The notes: generated by a model from the letters alone, not told the origin. A DNA stretch of 64,000 nt from Megascapheus bottae (GCA_024803745.1 JANJXV010000004.1:51960358-52024357), one strand, 5' to 3'; shown: positions 1-12,995, counted from the stretch's first letter. A program made the numbers and translations.

Positions 1-63
1 CAACTCTATCTACATTGAGCGCCTTAAATATTTAATAGCATTATAAACAAAATAAATGTTGTG

Positions 64-478
64 TTCAGGAGTTTGGCCTACTGGTGGAGTGCTTGCTTAG
101 AATGTACGAAGGCCAGGGTATGATTCCTTGGTACCACATACATAGAAAAAGCCAAAGTAGCCAGGTGCGGTGGCTCACAACTTTAATCCTAGCTACTCAG
201 GAGGCTGAGATCTAAGGATTTCAGTTCAAAGCCAGCCTGAGAACTAAAGATCAAGAGACTCTTATCTCCAGTTAACCACATGAAAATCATAAGTGGCATT
301 GTGAATCAAAGGGTAGGGCGGCAGACCTCAGGGACAGCAGCCCAGGCCCAGAGTCCAAGTCCCAGGACAGAAACAGAAGAAGAAGAAAAAAAGAAAAAGC
401 CTCAGTAGAGCTGCGATTCAACGATAGAGCTCTATCCTTGAGAAAGCCTGATTTCAAGCCCTAGGATTGGCAAAAATA
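64..478 (+). repeat. ID-like SINE interrupted by a composite SINE
   Basis: The left part (64-160) has the A-box region gtttggcctactggtggagt. The right part (about 402-478) completes the same SINE. The composite element 161-391 lies between repeats of agaaaaagcc..agtag (144-160 and 392-408, two mismatches). Confidence 0.75.
161..391 (+). repeat. Composite 7SL/B1-like plus ID-like SINE, forward (nested)
   Basis: It starts caggtgcggtggctcacaac, like the 7SL-derived Alu/B1 left end, continues gctactcaggaggctgaga, and ends with ID-like sequence and an A-rich tail. Confidence 0.78.
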
Positions 479-479
479 A

Positions 480-1340
480 ATAAATGTTAAACTTATTTCA
501 GCAAATTACAAATCTGCAGCAAAAAGTATATAGAATCCTCTGATGTTTTGAATGACTTTTTAATTTTTATTTTTGTCTTGGACTTAGTTTCACACCTTCT
601 TAAAATTCTAACCTGGATGGCACAAACAAAAAAGACCTACTTCAGAAAGTTCAGACACTGTAGAAAATACTCATTTTTGAAAAGTAAACAACTGTCATAT
701 GTTCAAAGTAGGAAGGAAAATATGCTGTTTGTTTAAAAGTTTAAAAGATAATACTTTCTGGGATTTTATAACATAGTTCAGTGCGTTAATGTATGAAAGA
801 TTTTTTTCTTCCACTTATTATATTTTAAGCTTTTCTACCATATGTAAAACTTCTGACAGAAAAATCTTCATGTCAACTTTTAACAGTTGTGGAATGTATC
901 ATCACATATTTACTTTTCTTTAGCAAAGCTTATAATCCTCTGGAGTTGCTTCAAGTGAAAATTTTCATTTAGAACTTTCCTAAATTGACCTATGGGTATA
1001 ATTTTTGCAACAAACCATTCTATTTGTCACCTTAAGATGAGGGTACTTTCTAAAAGAAGGAGTACAATTACGTTTCTAGGACAATGTTCTTCAATTGAGA
1101 AAAAGAAAGATCTAAAACAAATCATTGTTTAAAACATCTGTTGTTTTGTCTGTCCAGTGAAACAATTCACCAAATGTACTTTGTATGTACCCCCAATTCA
1201 TTCTGGAAGCCTCAATGCTAACTGGAGGATAAATTCCATAGGAATTTATCTACTTCTTACGGAATTTCATATTCTCTTCTTAGTGTTAATTCTTTTTTCA
1301 ATTCTCTTTTTAAAAAAAAAAACTTTTGTTTTTGTATCTG
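480..1340. other. AT-rich DNA, nothing assigned
   Basis: Only short chance frames. No splice-framed exon or repeat was recognised. Confidence 0.5.
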
Positions 1341-1470
1341 GAAGTAATTGTACAAAGGAGCTGCCATTCAACAGAGTAGTTTTAGAATACAATGTGTCTT
1401 GATCAATGTCACCCATTTTATCATTCTTCCCCATCCATTCCAGCCTGGCACCTCTCAGTTTTCTTTTTTT
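1340..1470 (-). mobile_element. Older LINE-1 3' fragment, reverse
   Basis: The stretch with acaaaggagctgccatt and catttt after atcaatgtcaccc matches 56135-56225 and resembles the antisense of LINE-1 3' ends. It abuts the younger fragment at 1475. Confidence 0.45.
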
Positions 1471-1474
1471 CTCT

Positions 1475-2025
1475 TTTTTAATTATCAAGGTGATATGTAG
1501 AGGGGTGACAGTTAAATACATAAGGTAATGAATACATTACTTCTTGAACATTGATGCCTTTTTCCATGTTTTCTCCCACTTTCCCACCTCCTCCCAAGCT
1601 ATAAAGTTTATTTCCAACATATTGTCTTGTGAATACCATGGTTCATCCTTTGTCCTTTGTGTCATCATTTTCTTTATCACCTTCCCTTCTCTGATTCAAA
1701 TAAACAAATAAAAGTACTAAGTACCAAAGTCTGATACAACAACAGAGGGTAAACCAGAATGGAAAGAAAAAAGAAACTGAGGGAAAAAAAGAGTAAAGAA
1801 ATAACACATATAGTACATTAAAAGCAACAAGCACAAGGATAAATCTCATCCCCCTATCCTAGAATTCAATTCGCTAACCTCATTCTATATGGCCATACGC
1901 ACATAGCTTTTGAGCTATTGAAATCCTCTGCTTGCAAAATCCTAGACGCATACTAATTATTACAAATGAGGAAGACTATGGAGCCTATGTTCCTTTGTGT
2001 CTGTCTTACTGAATCAGTGAAGACC
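1475..2025 (-). mobile_element. LINE-1 3' end, reverse
   Basis: This is antisense of the LINE-1 3' untranslated region and the last ORF2 codons (gtagaggggtgacag near the 3' end, the tttcaaataaacaaat block, tgagctattg, then the ATTACAAATGAGG block). Confidence 0.75.
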
Positions 2026-4530
2026 AGTAAGTATCTGTCCCCAACATTAGTGTACTTGTGACAGTGTAGAGATTTCTTACTTCTGCTTTGGTTTCAAAAA
2101 TTAAGGTACATGGTATCCTTAATATGTGGTTATTAGATACAAACAGTACAAGAGCAAGGACTCAATATTTGTGTACCCAATGCTATGGACATGGTATTGG
2201 AAATATAAAAATCTATGACTCTATAGACACAATGTTTTATTACACAGATTAATATGTATCCATGACATACAAACCCTCAGCCTAATTTTAATTATGTTCT
2301 AAAATCTAAGTACCAGGGATTGTATATAGAGACTCCTTTCTTGAATATATGTTTGTTAAATATGTCATTTGAAATATGATGTAAAAATCAATGTTAATAA
2401 GATCTTTATTTTAAAAAAACAATATGAAATTTAAATAAAGTGCCATTGATACTGTGCGCAGATGCTTTGGGAGACCTTAACAGAATGAGAAATGAATTTG
2501 AAATATTGAAACATTTCATCCTGAGCACCTACTTTTATCTTGCCCTTTCTTAGTTTATGTGAGCCAATAATTAGCCTTATTTGCTTATGGTGGTTTAAGT
2601 TAAATTTATCATATAATTCCAAAATACTCCTGATCACGGATTATTTTTTCAGGTTGTAAACTTAGTTATGACATCACTAATAAATTAACTGGAACAAGAA
2701 AGTAAGTATAAGTGTTATCATTTACATGCTGCTTTTACCTTGACTGGACAATAAACCTACTTAAGAAAATTAAATGACATAGTCTTTTCAATGTCATTTA
2801 CAATTATTTATGTGGGTAGTACTAGTGATAAATGACAATTAGAAAAAAGGCATGATTAAACAAAATTTGACATAAGAATTTGATGAACTTTTAAATTCAA
2901 AAATTGTTACCCTATATTTAAGAAGGTTAAAATTTAAATTTTATTTTATCTATACATGAAGTAACTAATTTTCTCAATGTATTTACAACATAATTACATT
3001 TATAAGGCCTACACATCTAAGAAGGTTCAGTAATTTTATGAAATATATTTTATTACATTTCAATAATTGTCCCAAAGGGGTTTCAACTGAAAATGTCGAT
3101 TTTAGCATTCTTTATAAACACATATTTGTAAAAGGAACATTGGTCATCTAAGTAACTATACAAAGGAGTTTTAAAGTATCATTTCATAAGTAATTAATTG
3201 TACTCATATGTATGTACTCATAAGTACAATACATCTTCTTCACTGTCAACTTTCCATTTTCCTTCTCACAAGTCTGTTTGATCATGTGGGTTGTGCATCA
3301 TCATTTTGAAGCTATATACAAGTTGAGAAAATATTTTTACTTGTTTAGATAACAATAAAACTAAATTATTATTGCAGATTTTCCTTCCCTTATAATTCAA
3401 AGGAAGCATTATTTTTAAGTGTGCACAGAATTTCTTAGTTCTAGAGAGAAATCTTAAAGATAGGAAGATAACACCTAATGGGTGCTTTGGGTCAATAAAT
3501 GAGGAATAAAATGATAATTCTTGTCTGCATTTTCCTCCTCTTCTTCATTTATCTACTCCCTTTTCCCTTGACTTTACCACACATCTTCTGAGTACCCATT
3601 TCCTAGAGTTTTATTTTGCTGAACTTTGTTTTTGGCTTTCTAAAATTGTCACTATTTGAAATCTTCCTTGAATCCACTCTATTTTAGTTAATACACTGGT
3701 ATTCACTTACATACCACCCAATAAATTTATATAAGAGTTTGTAAGCTAAATTTTGTTTCCACATAGAAGTGAAAACTTTGACTCTTTATCTCTCTGGACT
3801 TGACTTAATTCACTTCACCATATTTTGAGCAGTGGGATTGTAAAGCATGAAAATATATTTTGCTATTGTGAGAAGTCACTAGGTCTGAAGCCCAGGCTAA
3901 CAGTGATCTGACTATGCCTTTTAGAAATCATTCTTGTTTTTTTTTTCTTTTAATGACAGACTAAGGTTGATTCAGGGCTTATTGCAGTACTTCAGGTGAA
4001 TGATGATAGTAATTTTGGGCACAGTAGTGGCTTAGAGGAGATAAGGACTCAGGATGTATTTTGAAACTAGAATGAAAGTACTTGCTAAGAGAACATATTT
4101 GAGGTCTGAAAGAATTTTCAAGATATCTCTTCTTTACTCTCTTTTTGTAGGGGAAGGAGCTCCTGAACCATGGAAAAGTATATATTACTCTTACTTATTT
4201 AGTTAGTACTATAAACAGTGTATTTATTTATATATTTTTATTTGGTACTAGAAATTGAACCTAATGCTTTGCACTTTATAGACAACCAATCTACCATTGA
4301 GGTCTTTTGATAAAATCTAAAGATCTACAGGTTTGGCCTTATATTAGAATCTACCTGTATTCACATACTGAGAATGGAGATCATATAAACAATTCAAACT
4401 ATGTCCAGTATGTAATTCACATATGTGATGTGACAATGCCTTTGTGAGATGAGATTGTACACATAAGGAACTTTTTAAAAATAATGTTAGTGGTCATTTC
4501 CCTTTGATTTCATTATCTTTATTATTTATT
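2025..4530. other. AT-rich DNA, nothing assigned
   Basis: No long frame and no recognised repeat, apart from a possible decayed SINE near 4210-4320. Confidence 0.5.
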
Positions 4531-4654
4531 GTTTATGTGTTATGCATTAATCAAACCCAGGGCTTCACGCATGCTAGGTAAACACTCTAGTACTGAGACA
4601 CATTTCCTGCCCAAAACTAAGTTTTACATATGTTAAGTTTTGTTTGTTTGTTGG

Positions 4655-4765
4655 TTAGTTGGTTGCCAATCCTGGGGCTTGAACTCAGGGCCTGAGAACT
4701 GTATTTGGGCATTTTTAAGGCTAGAGCTCTACCACCTGAGCCACAACACTACTTCCATCTTTTTT
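4655..4765 (-). repeat. ID-like SINE 3' part, reverse
   Basis: This is antisense of the ID-like SINE (gccaatcctggggcttgaac, aggctagagctctaccac). A more decayed related piece is at about 4535-4618. Confidence 0.7.
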
Positions 4766-4784
4766 ATTTTTTGTTTTTTATGTT

Positions 4785-5770
4785 AAAGTTTTATTGTATT
4801 TGAATGTCAGAATTATATGTAGAGGGGTTACCGTTACATTCAGCAGGTAGTGGGCACACTACTTCTCAAATTAGATACCCCTTCTCATGTTTTTGTCACC
4901 CCCTCCCTCCCTCCTCCTCCTCCCAGTCATCTTCCCCCCTATTTCAAATAAACAAATAAGTGTATATACAGTACACCAGTGTATATACAAACTCAGATAT
5001 AGTAACCTCATCAGATTAAGCATAAGTGGGAAAACAAAAAGAGAAAAGAAAAATAACTTCACATAGTGCATTAAGAGCAGCAATCACAAAGGTAATCTCC
5101 TGTTTCATTAACATAGAGTATGAGCTATTGTGATCCTCTATTAGGAAAATCCTAAATGTGTATTAATTGTTATAAATGAGGGAAACCATGTTCCTTTGTG
5201 ACTGGCTTACTTCACTTAATGATTTTTGACAAGTCTTTCCATTTCCTTAAGAATGGGGAAATGACATTCTTTTGGATGGCAGCATAGAATTACATTGTAT
5301 ATAAGTACCACATCTTCTTGATCCATTCATCTATAGAGAGGCATCTGAGTTGAACCATCTTTGCATCCCTGTGATAAATCCTGTTTGATCATAGTGTATA
5401 AAGTTTTTGATGATTTCCTGAAAAAGGTTGGCCAGTATTTTGATAAGTTTTGCATCAATATTCATTAAAGAAATGAGTCTATAGTTCTCTTTCTTTGATG
5501 AGTCCCTATCTGGTTTCAGGATGAGGATTATGCTGGCTTCATAGAATGAGTTTGGCAATAAAACCTTCGTTATCAACTTCATTGAAGAGCTTGAAGAGTA
5601 TTGGTGTGAGCTCTGCTTTGAAGGCTTTATAGAATTCACCTGTGAATCCATCTGGCCCTGGGCTTTTCTTGAATGGGAGAACTTTTACTGACATTTCTAT
5701 TTCATTAGTTGAAATAGGTCTGTTTAGTAGGTTTATATCTTGGTTCTGTCTGGATATATCAATATTTGCT
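4785..5770 (-). mobile_element. LINE-1, reverse, with internal deletion in ORF2
   Basis: 4785-5090 is the 3' untranslated region and 5090-5350 the ORF2 C-terminal end. At about 5352 the sequence jumps to the reverse transcriptase part of ORF2 (5352-5770), so the middle of ORF2 is deleted. An open stretch at 5331-5651 carries the ORF2 block with SLMNIDAK and [12 protein letters not shown]-1 similarity stops at about 5770. Confidence 0.8.
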
Positions 5771-6150
5771 ACAACACCTCAGGACTGGAGAATCTGAGCC
5801 TGGGCTCCCTTCCGGTTCACTTGTCTTTGACTGGAGCTCTGGTCTGATGAATTTGGGTTGCCCTAGCATTCTGGCCACCCCTGGGGATGGGTCAAGGTGG
5901 AGTACTTAGGAAGCCTGGATGTCAGTCTTGTTGGTTGCTGTGCAACAGCAAGCAGCAGGCTCTAGATGGCAGAGGTCACTCAGCGTAATCAGGAGCTCCA
6001 CTGTGCCCTTGGAGTAGCTGTTGAGATGACAAAGATGGAGTTCACATAGCTGAGGTGCATGTGGCAGAGACCTGCGTGGATCTGGGAGAAGTCGTTTTGC
6101 GTCCCATGGAGTCTAGTTGGCTGCAGGTTAGTGTGTCCAGGCAGCAATAT
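5770..6150. other. GC-richer segment beside the deleted LINE-1
   Basis: This is clearly less AT-rich than its surroundings. It may be a LINE-1 5' untranslated region brought next to ORF2 by deletion, or an unrelated insert. A minus-strand open frame covers 5989-6210, but I do not recognise it. No TSD was found by eye. Confidence 0.3.
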
Positions 6151-7090
6151 ATAACTTAGATAGAAAAAGACAGTATCAGAGAAAAGGATATCACCAACTC
6201 CAATAAACACTTCTAAAGATCAAATAACGTAAATACATTCTTGATAATTTAAGGGGAAATAGATGATCCTGCAAAAGAATATTTTCTATGGAGTGCTGGG
6301 CAAAACTACAGAAAAGCAAAGTTAGCAATATTGGCAGCTTCTTGAGGTGTTTTGTGGCAACATGAATGTAAAAATTGATGCAGTGTATAAAAGGAAATAA
6401 AGGGGTAAATGCATGTTTAGTTGTTTGCAACTTTCTTAGTGCTTTTGTATTTCAGATTTTTTTAATATCTAAAGAGTAAAGAACACTAACTTCCAGGCCC
6501 AAATACCTAGCTAGCTTCAACTTTCTTTAACAGTTCATTTTCTTTTCAACATCTGGTAACTTTGCTAAAAGACAAACTTTAGAGGATGGGAAAAGAACAG
6601 ATTCTGTATGTTCTTGAAAATGATCTAGAAGAGAAGAAAATTTCAGATATAGAGAATATGGAAAGTAATAAAGAGATTTTCTTCAGTGAATGATAGGACA
6701 TCGTATTCTATAGCATGAAAAGAAATTAGTCTTTGCTAGGGCCTGACCAACAAAAACTATCTTTTGGTAGGTAAGTGGGAGAGTGTTAGATCGGTAGGTA
6801 GGTGACTAGATGTAGTAGATGTAGTAGTTCCTTGGTGTGCCTGAAATTCCATATATGTATGTGTGTATATATATATATATTGCCATAAGCTGAATATAAA
6901 TGAAAATAAAGGTAGCCAAAACTGGAGGAGAAGCTTCAGGATAGCCCTCTAAGAAAATGAGAGAATGAATAATTTTGGGAAGTGTGACTGCATGTCACAT
7001 CAAGCTGCAGTGAGTGATCAGAGCTGGTAGACAGTTGGTTCTAATTAGCAAATACAGTATAGCAAGAGGTGATCTGGGATGAAGAGGAAA
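6150..7090. other. AT-rich DNA, nothing assigned
   Basis: It has short (TA)n and GTAGGT-type runs near 6770-6880, otherwise unremarkable. Confidence 0.5.
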
Positions 7091-7119
7091 AAATGGTTGC
7101 AAAAAAAGGTTGCTAGGAG

Positions 7120-7480
7120 TATTCTGTACCCAGCACATTGACCTCTACCAGCAGGCATCCCCACCAGATGCTTTGTGATGGATGCCAAAGCCTTGGGAGA
7201 GGATGGGGGCCATCTTCCCAAGAAGGGCCTTCCCATAGGGCAGAGCCTGGGTCCCCAGCAGACAAGGAACATAGATTGCCCCCATCCTGCTGAGGGATGT
7301 CCGCATTTCCTCTCACCGCCCCTCCAGCTTGCATATATTTTATACATATATAAGGGGGAAAGGGGTGGGTGGGGACGGCTTGTGGGGCTGGGGCTTCACT
7401 TTCCCTCCTCCCCCTACTCTTGATCCCCTATCCCTGGGGCCATTTGTTTAAAAAAAAGAGTAATAAAAGGATTAAAAAAA
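7120..7480 (+). pseudogene. GC-rich insert ending like an mRNA 3' end; possible retrocopy
   Basis: This stretch is far more GC-rich than its surroundings. It ends in a C-rich tract, then an A run (7450-7458), AATAAAAG (7462-7470) and more A. The 3' end therefore looks like a poly(A) signal with a decayed tail, as in a retrotransposed transcript read on the plus strand. Open frames exist on both strands (7175-7423 plus, 7045-7347 minus), but neither matches a protein I know. No clear target duplication was found, only short aaaaaaag plus ttgct similarity around 7101 and 7476. Confidence 0.4.
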
Positions 7481-7828
7481 GAGATTGCTATTGGACACAT
7501 CATTTAAGCTGAGTAAGGATAGAAATAAGAGCATGGTTGATTAGGTAAGTGAGAGAAGGAAAAGACTACAATAACCATCTTGCATAAAATATTTATATAA
7601 GTTGAAAATCATTGGCTTTGATAAAAATACTTATGAAAGAATTTATGACTTAATAATTTTCAATGGTCTTTCCTTTAAGATTGTAATTATTCAACCTCTG
7701 ATGTTCTTTGATTATATGTAGTTTTACTGTACAATGATAAGGGAAAAGGCCATATCAACTCATATGTTTGTTAAATTTTCTTTTTGGTATTTTCTGATGT
7801 CATAAATTATTTAAAAAAGACATCACCC

Positions 7829-8022
7829 TTGGGCTGGAAGTTCAGCCTAGTGTTAGAGTGCTTGCCTAGCATGCACAAAGACCCGGGTTCGATTCCTTGG
7901 TACCACATATTTAGAAAAAGCCAGAAGTGGTGCTGAGGCTCAAGTGGTAGAGTTCTAGCCTTGAGAAAAATCCAAGGGCATTCCTCAGGCCCTGAGCTTA
8001 AGCCCAGGACTGGCCAAAAAAA
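7829..8022 (+). repeat. ID-like SINE, forward, complete with TSD
   Basis: It has an A box (cagcctagtgttagagtgc), a B box (gggttcgattcc) and an A-rich tail. Near-identical flanks aaagacatcaccc (7816-7828) and aaagacattaccc (8023-8035) are the target duplication. Confidence 0.88.
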
Positions 8023-8334
8023 AAAAGACATTACCCAACATACCCAGTGATTTCAGCAGATTTGTTTTAATTTTTATTTTGGAGTCTTTCCAGAGAATTG
8101 ACATCATCAGGAAGTTAATAAGAACAAAATCTTTGCTATTGTCTTCACGTCATGGCAGGGACTCTTTTCAACTTCCTTCTTCAAAAGTATTTCATTGAAG
8201 TCTAAACACAACTCCTAGAGTGTAACTGCTCCAGACTATATTCTTGCTTTGTTTAGCGTGCAGTTTTGTTAAGTTTGGCAAGATATTTAACAGTTTCAGT
8301 CCCTTTGTATACATAAAATAAAGTAGGTATAGTG

Positions 8335-8520
8335 ATACATATATGAATTCTAGTTTATTGGGTGATCTGAAGAACATGATCAGCCTGGACAAAGGCAAGA
8401 GACCCTCTATAAAACAACTGAAGCAAAATTTAAAATAAAAGGCTGAGCCTTGTCTCAAATGACATAATACTGGTCTAGCAACAGTAAGACCCTGAGTTCA
8501 AACCCCAGGACCACTGAATA
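8335..8520 (+). repeat. Diverged composite SINE, forward
   Basis: It has weak similarity to the composite family (gatctgaagaacatgatcag, gaccctgagttcaaacccca). The family call is uncertain. Confidence 0.4.
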
Positions 8521-9094
8521 TGTTTGTTGATAATGTTGATTTTTCTGTTGCAGAAGTCTAATCTGCCTAAATACCCACAGACATTATATCACTGATTTAG
8601 TTCAATAATCCTGTCCTCCAAGAATTGATCACTGGCCCATCAATCATATCTAGAGACTCTAGTTTTGTGTTCATCAAGATGACATATCTTCCCTTTGCTA
8701 TTATTTTTATGTACTCAATGTTCTTCTCTGAGGATTAAAGAGTCTTTCTAGAAGAAATTATGTATAATTTCTTTTATATTGATACCTCCGCCTGGAGTGC
8801 CCAGCTCTCAGGTGCATGAAACACTATAAATGAGTTCATAGGAACAGAGTTGGAATTCAAAATAAGAACACTTCACAGAAGATGCTACATATAATTAAAG
8901 AGCAAACAACATTCATTGCATTGGTGTTATGACTATTGGTAGGTATGACTATATTTTAACTGTCTAGAATTTTATCTTGTTTTATTTTGCTTTTCCTCTG
9001 TTTCGGTTATCTGGGCTGTGACACAGATTTTCTCTTAAGTTGTTTCCGAGTTTGAACCTACCCAAAGACCCATCTCAACACAAAAATCCAGCCA

Positions 9095-9290
9095 AAACTA
9101 GGAGTCAATGACATATGGCTATAATCCTTATTGTTCAAATTGCTGAGCTCTGTGGGATTATGCTTCAAATCCAGCCTCAGGCAGAAAAGACTCTTGACTC
9201 CATTTCCAGCAAAAAGCCAAATTGGAAGTGTGATTCAAGTGATAATAAGCCAAGTATGAGACCCTGAGTTCAAAATTATTCTAATACCAA
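9095..9290 (+). repeat. Diverged composite SINE, forward
   Basis: Its order matches the composite family (ggctataatcctta, aatccagcctcaggcag, gactcttgactccatttcc, gagaccctgagttcaaa). Confidence 0.6.
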
Positions 9291-9301
9291 ACATTCAAAA
9301 T

Positions 9302-9302
<1 letters not shown>

Positions 9303-9340
<38 letters not shown>

Positions 9341-9342
9341 AC
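9303..9342 (+). repeat. (CA)n microsatellite
   Basis: About 16 CA units with one T interruption near the end. Confidence 0.95.
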
Positions 9343-10414
9343 TAAAACAAAAAAAAACACTCAGGCTATAAGAATATTATTTTTCAGTAATTTATTTTAT
9401 GAAAACTTGCTCATGTTAAGTTTCTTAATTTCTAGCTCTCAACCATTTTGACATAGCAAAATACCAGTAGCTAAATGAGCATTTCAACTCTATTTCTTTG
9501 CATTTATTTGCAACACCAAGAAATCTGTATATAAAATTTCAGTAGGTTTACAATGAATATTAAAACATCAACATTTAAACAATGATTCCCAGTTTCCACA
9601 AGCATTCTTCCATTGCTTTAAGCAATACAGTTTGCAAATAGAAGCATTAACAAATCTTATTATTGAAAACACAATTTTGAAATATTTGGTAAGGTATTTT
9701 TATAATCTGGTTTTTATATGTTAGTACTTTACATTTAATTATACATCTCTATGAGGAAGTACATAGATATATGCATATATATACAAATATAAAGGCATAA
9801 AATTTCTTTTTATATTACATTCTGATTACACAAGAGAGCTGCTGTATAGCTGAGGAACATGTTTAATAGGGAGATTATAAACATGAAAGTTAAATTGAAT
9901 TAGAAATGCTAGAAGGGTTGTGTTGATTTTTCATCTTAGAAAGACACAACAGTTATACGATAAGATTAATACAAAATGTAGATGTAAATATTTTGTTGAA
10001 GCTAGTTTGAAATCTCAGCAATTAAATCTATGTAGAAAACACCATACTGCTATTATTTTAAGTTCAGATAAAGCACAAATCATTAACCAAGCAAGTGATT
10101 GCTCTAGGTACAATCATACTATTCTGAGGATGTCCCAATTATCTACTAGAATTTATAGCAAGTTGAAGTAGAGATTTGGACTGTGGCAGTGGTTCCTGAC
10201 GTATTTTTTTTATTTATCTATCACTGCAGGTTATAATACTTTTGGTCACTCCTTCCATTAAACTTTTCCCCCTCTTCTCATACCTTGTACATTGTCTCTC
10301 TTAGTGGTCCTTTCATTTCTTTCTTGTGTATATTCATTTATTTTTCATTTATATTCCTATGGCTATTTTTCAAGGATTGTTGTTGGTTGGTTGATTGGTT
10401 GGTTAGTTGGTTAG

Positions 10415-10575
10415 TTTTCTGGCACCAGTACTGTATCTTAACCTCAGATCTTCACATTCTTTTCTACCACCTGAGTCATACCTCCAATTCTGCTTCTTTC
10501 TGGTTAATTGGAAATAAAAGGTCATGGACTTCTTTATCCAGGCTAGCATTTAACATGATCCACAGTTTTCGGATG
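10415..10575 (-). repeat. Composite SINE fragment, reverse
   Basis: Its antisense blocks are taccacctgagtcatacctc, ggttaattggaaataaaagg and catccaggc-type sequence. The left end is lost in a GGTT-rich tract. Confidence 0.5.
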
Positions 10576-11705
10576 TCCTTGTTTGTTTATTTAGGTGCAC
10601 AAAATGCTGGAGTATTTCTGAGATTTATGATATGTTTGGTCATCCTTAGAGATACCTTTTATTTGCATGACTTAGATTGTATGTTTGCAAGTATATTAAC
10701 AGATTTCAAACTTAACCATTCCTACTTAGTTTTGCATGTTGACTCAAAGAAAATTGTTCTTCATGTTGATATGTTATATATCTCTTTCATGTCTGGCACA
10801 TAAGCACAACTTACCTACATCCTTTTACCCTTTAAACTTCTTAACTATGTTTCTACCTTTCTGTTCATCTACTATCTCTATGTAAGTGATTTAAAAGATA
10901 TCAAAAAGGTCAGGGATACAGGACAGAAAGATCTTTGGTGTTTGAATGGCTACATTGAACACAGATCCTAGGTATCCATCATCTCATTGTAATGTTAAGT
11001 GGAAATATACACTTTTATTATGCTAAATGGTTATTTATATCAATCAACCTACTGTAAAGAAATCTCCACCTCAGCATTTCTGAGATTAAAACCAAAGCCT
11101 ATGCTTTACAATTAATTGCCTATTCTTCCTGCATTTCTTACTTCAAACCTTAAGCATAAAAGAGAAACATTTTACTCCTACTTGAATTTTTCTTTTGATT
11201 TTGGGTTCACTATTCTCTCCTCCTAAAACCATTTTCATCATATTACTAATTTCCTTTGTTATTCAAGAATCCTCTGATCTCCCAGATAACTGTGTCATAC
11301 CCATATCAGTTACCAACTAATGTACCTGGTTTACTGTTGCATAAATGCAAGATTTTACTCAGAAGATAACAACTCTGGGTAATGTTATCCTCCATTTGCA
11401 ACTCCATATCATACTGTGATTGTTTCTGCTAAAGTGATTTTCATCTTATACCTGTATCTTTGTCATTAAAAATACAAATGAATACCTGAATATTATAATA
11501 ATGTTTGTATCTTTAGCAATATACTCAGTACATGATTCAAAGCATACATCCCTTCACGGTTTGCTCAAGATATGGATGATACCATGAAAGTTACATTGTA
11601 GATATGAAAATGTGATTTAGTACACATCCATTGTTTATTGCTTGTTTGACCTACAGTTTACATTTAATGACTCAATATAGAAATATTTATTCCTATTTCA
11701 CTAAT

Positions 11706-11942
11706 TTTTTGGTGTTTTTGGTCATGGGTCTTGAACTCTGGGCCTGGTTGCTGTCCCTGACTTTTTTAGCTCAAGGCTAGCACGCTACCACTTTGAACCA
11801 TAGCACTGCTTCAGGTTTTCTGATGGTTAATTGCAGATAAGAGTCTCATGGTCTTTCATGCCCAGACTGGCTTTGAACAGAGATCCTCAGATCAACCTAC
11901 TGTATAGGTAGGCTTACAGATATGAGCCACTGGGACCTAGAT
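11706..11942 (-). repeat. Composite SINE, reverse
   Basis: The antisense of a full composite runs from gggtcttgaactctgggcct through ggttaattgcagataagagt to cagatatgagccactggga. Confidence 0.8.
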
Positions 11943-12995
11943 TTTCTGAATTTTTATTACAGTTCCATATAAAGGTTAAAATAGATATCTGATAATTTAC
12001 ATACCTTTAATAATACAGGTTCTAGAGTTTAATAAGAGAATACATTTCTCTGACATTAACTCAATTTGGCATGAGCTTTAACTTTAATGTATCATTTTAA
12101 ATACAACTCATTTTTACCAGTTTTCCTAATGCTGCATTGAATCATGATCTCTTTGTTTATCAGACTTTCCCACCATTATACCACGAAGTTGACCTGTTAC
12201 TGGAGTTCCCCAGTACCACAAACTCAACATGACTTCCAAATCATCTGTTGACTCTCTAGGTCTCCTCTACTTTTTATCTTCTTGGATTCTCAATTCTGGT
12301 GAATATCAGCAATTACTCTTGATTCTCCAATCAGAAAGGCCAGGGAATCTTTGTCTTTCTGTCTACTCAATGACTCTCAAGTCTGTTTGCCTTTCTCTAC
12401 TATTTCTTTCATCACCTCAAATTAATTTTGGCCTAAATTATACAAGATATATAACTTCCCACAAAATTCAATTACTTTCAATAGTATAATATGCATATTT
12501 ACTGACAGCGAATGTAGTCAGATGCAAATCTCACATCACTAACTTTTTTTTTCTCCTAGGAAAAAGCCCTGATTCCTTCCTTCACTCAAATTTCTAATAT
12601 CTCATCATGTTTGCCCTCTTACTTCCTGTGTGTTCTGGCTGCATCAATAATTTGCAGAAAACTGAATGTTCAATGCACTGTTGAGCTATGTTTCTTCTAA
12701 TTATAATTCCTCTTTCTTATACATTACTCTCCTTCCAGAATCAGCAATCTAAAATTGAGCCAACTATAGCACAAAAAATAGGCTATCAAAAGGTGACTTT
12801 GACATTTTAGTAATTACAAGGAAAGTAACTTACCTGCCTTGTATTCATCAATATATGGAGCTTATTAGTATCTTAGTACATCATAACAACAAAAATAAAA
12901 AATAATACTATATTCATAATATTAAAAAAAGTTTGGTCTAAATTCACAATTCTAAATATGTGGCTGAGACTGCCATTGGTTAGGGGATTATCTTT

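Larger units (their letters stand above)
9340..12995. other. AT-rich DNA left of the provirus
   Basis: Apart from the two reverse composite SINEs at 10415-10575 and 11706-11942 I see nothing. The 172-codon plus frame at 10285-10803 runs through SINE sequence and is not a gene. Confidence 0.5.

Noticed and set aside
7045..7347. Minus-strand 100-codon frame in the GC-rich patch
   Set aside because: The 3'-end signals of the patch point to the plus strand, and GC-rich DNA keeps several frames open by chance.
7829..8022. tRNA gene, suggested by perfect A and B boxes in ID-like SINEs
   Set aside because: Many dispersed copies with A tails and target duplications show SINEs. No cloverleaf with an acceptor stem was found.
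10285..10803. 172-codon plus-strand open frame
   Set aside because: It runs through a GGTT-rich tract and an antisense composite SINE, and its hydrophobic look comes from T-rich DNA. No start context, homologue or splice structure.
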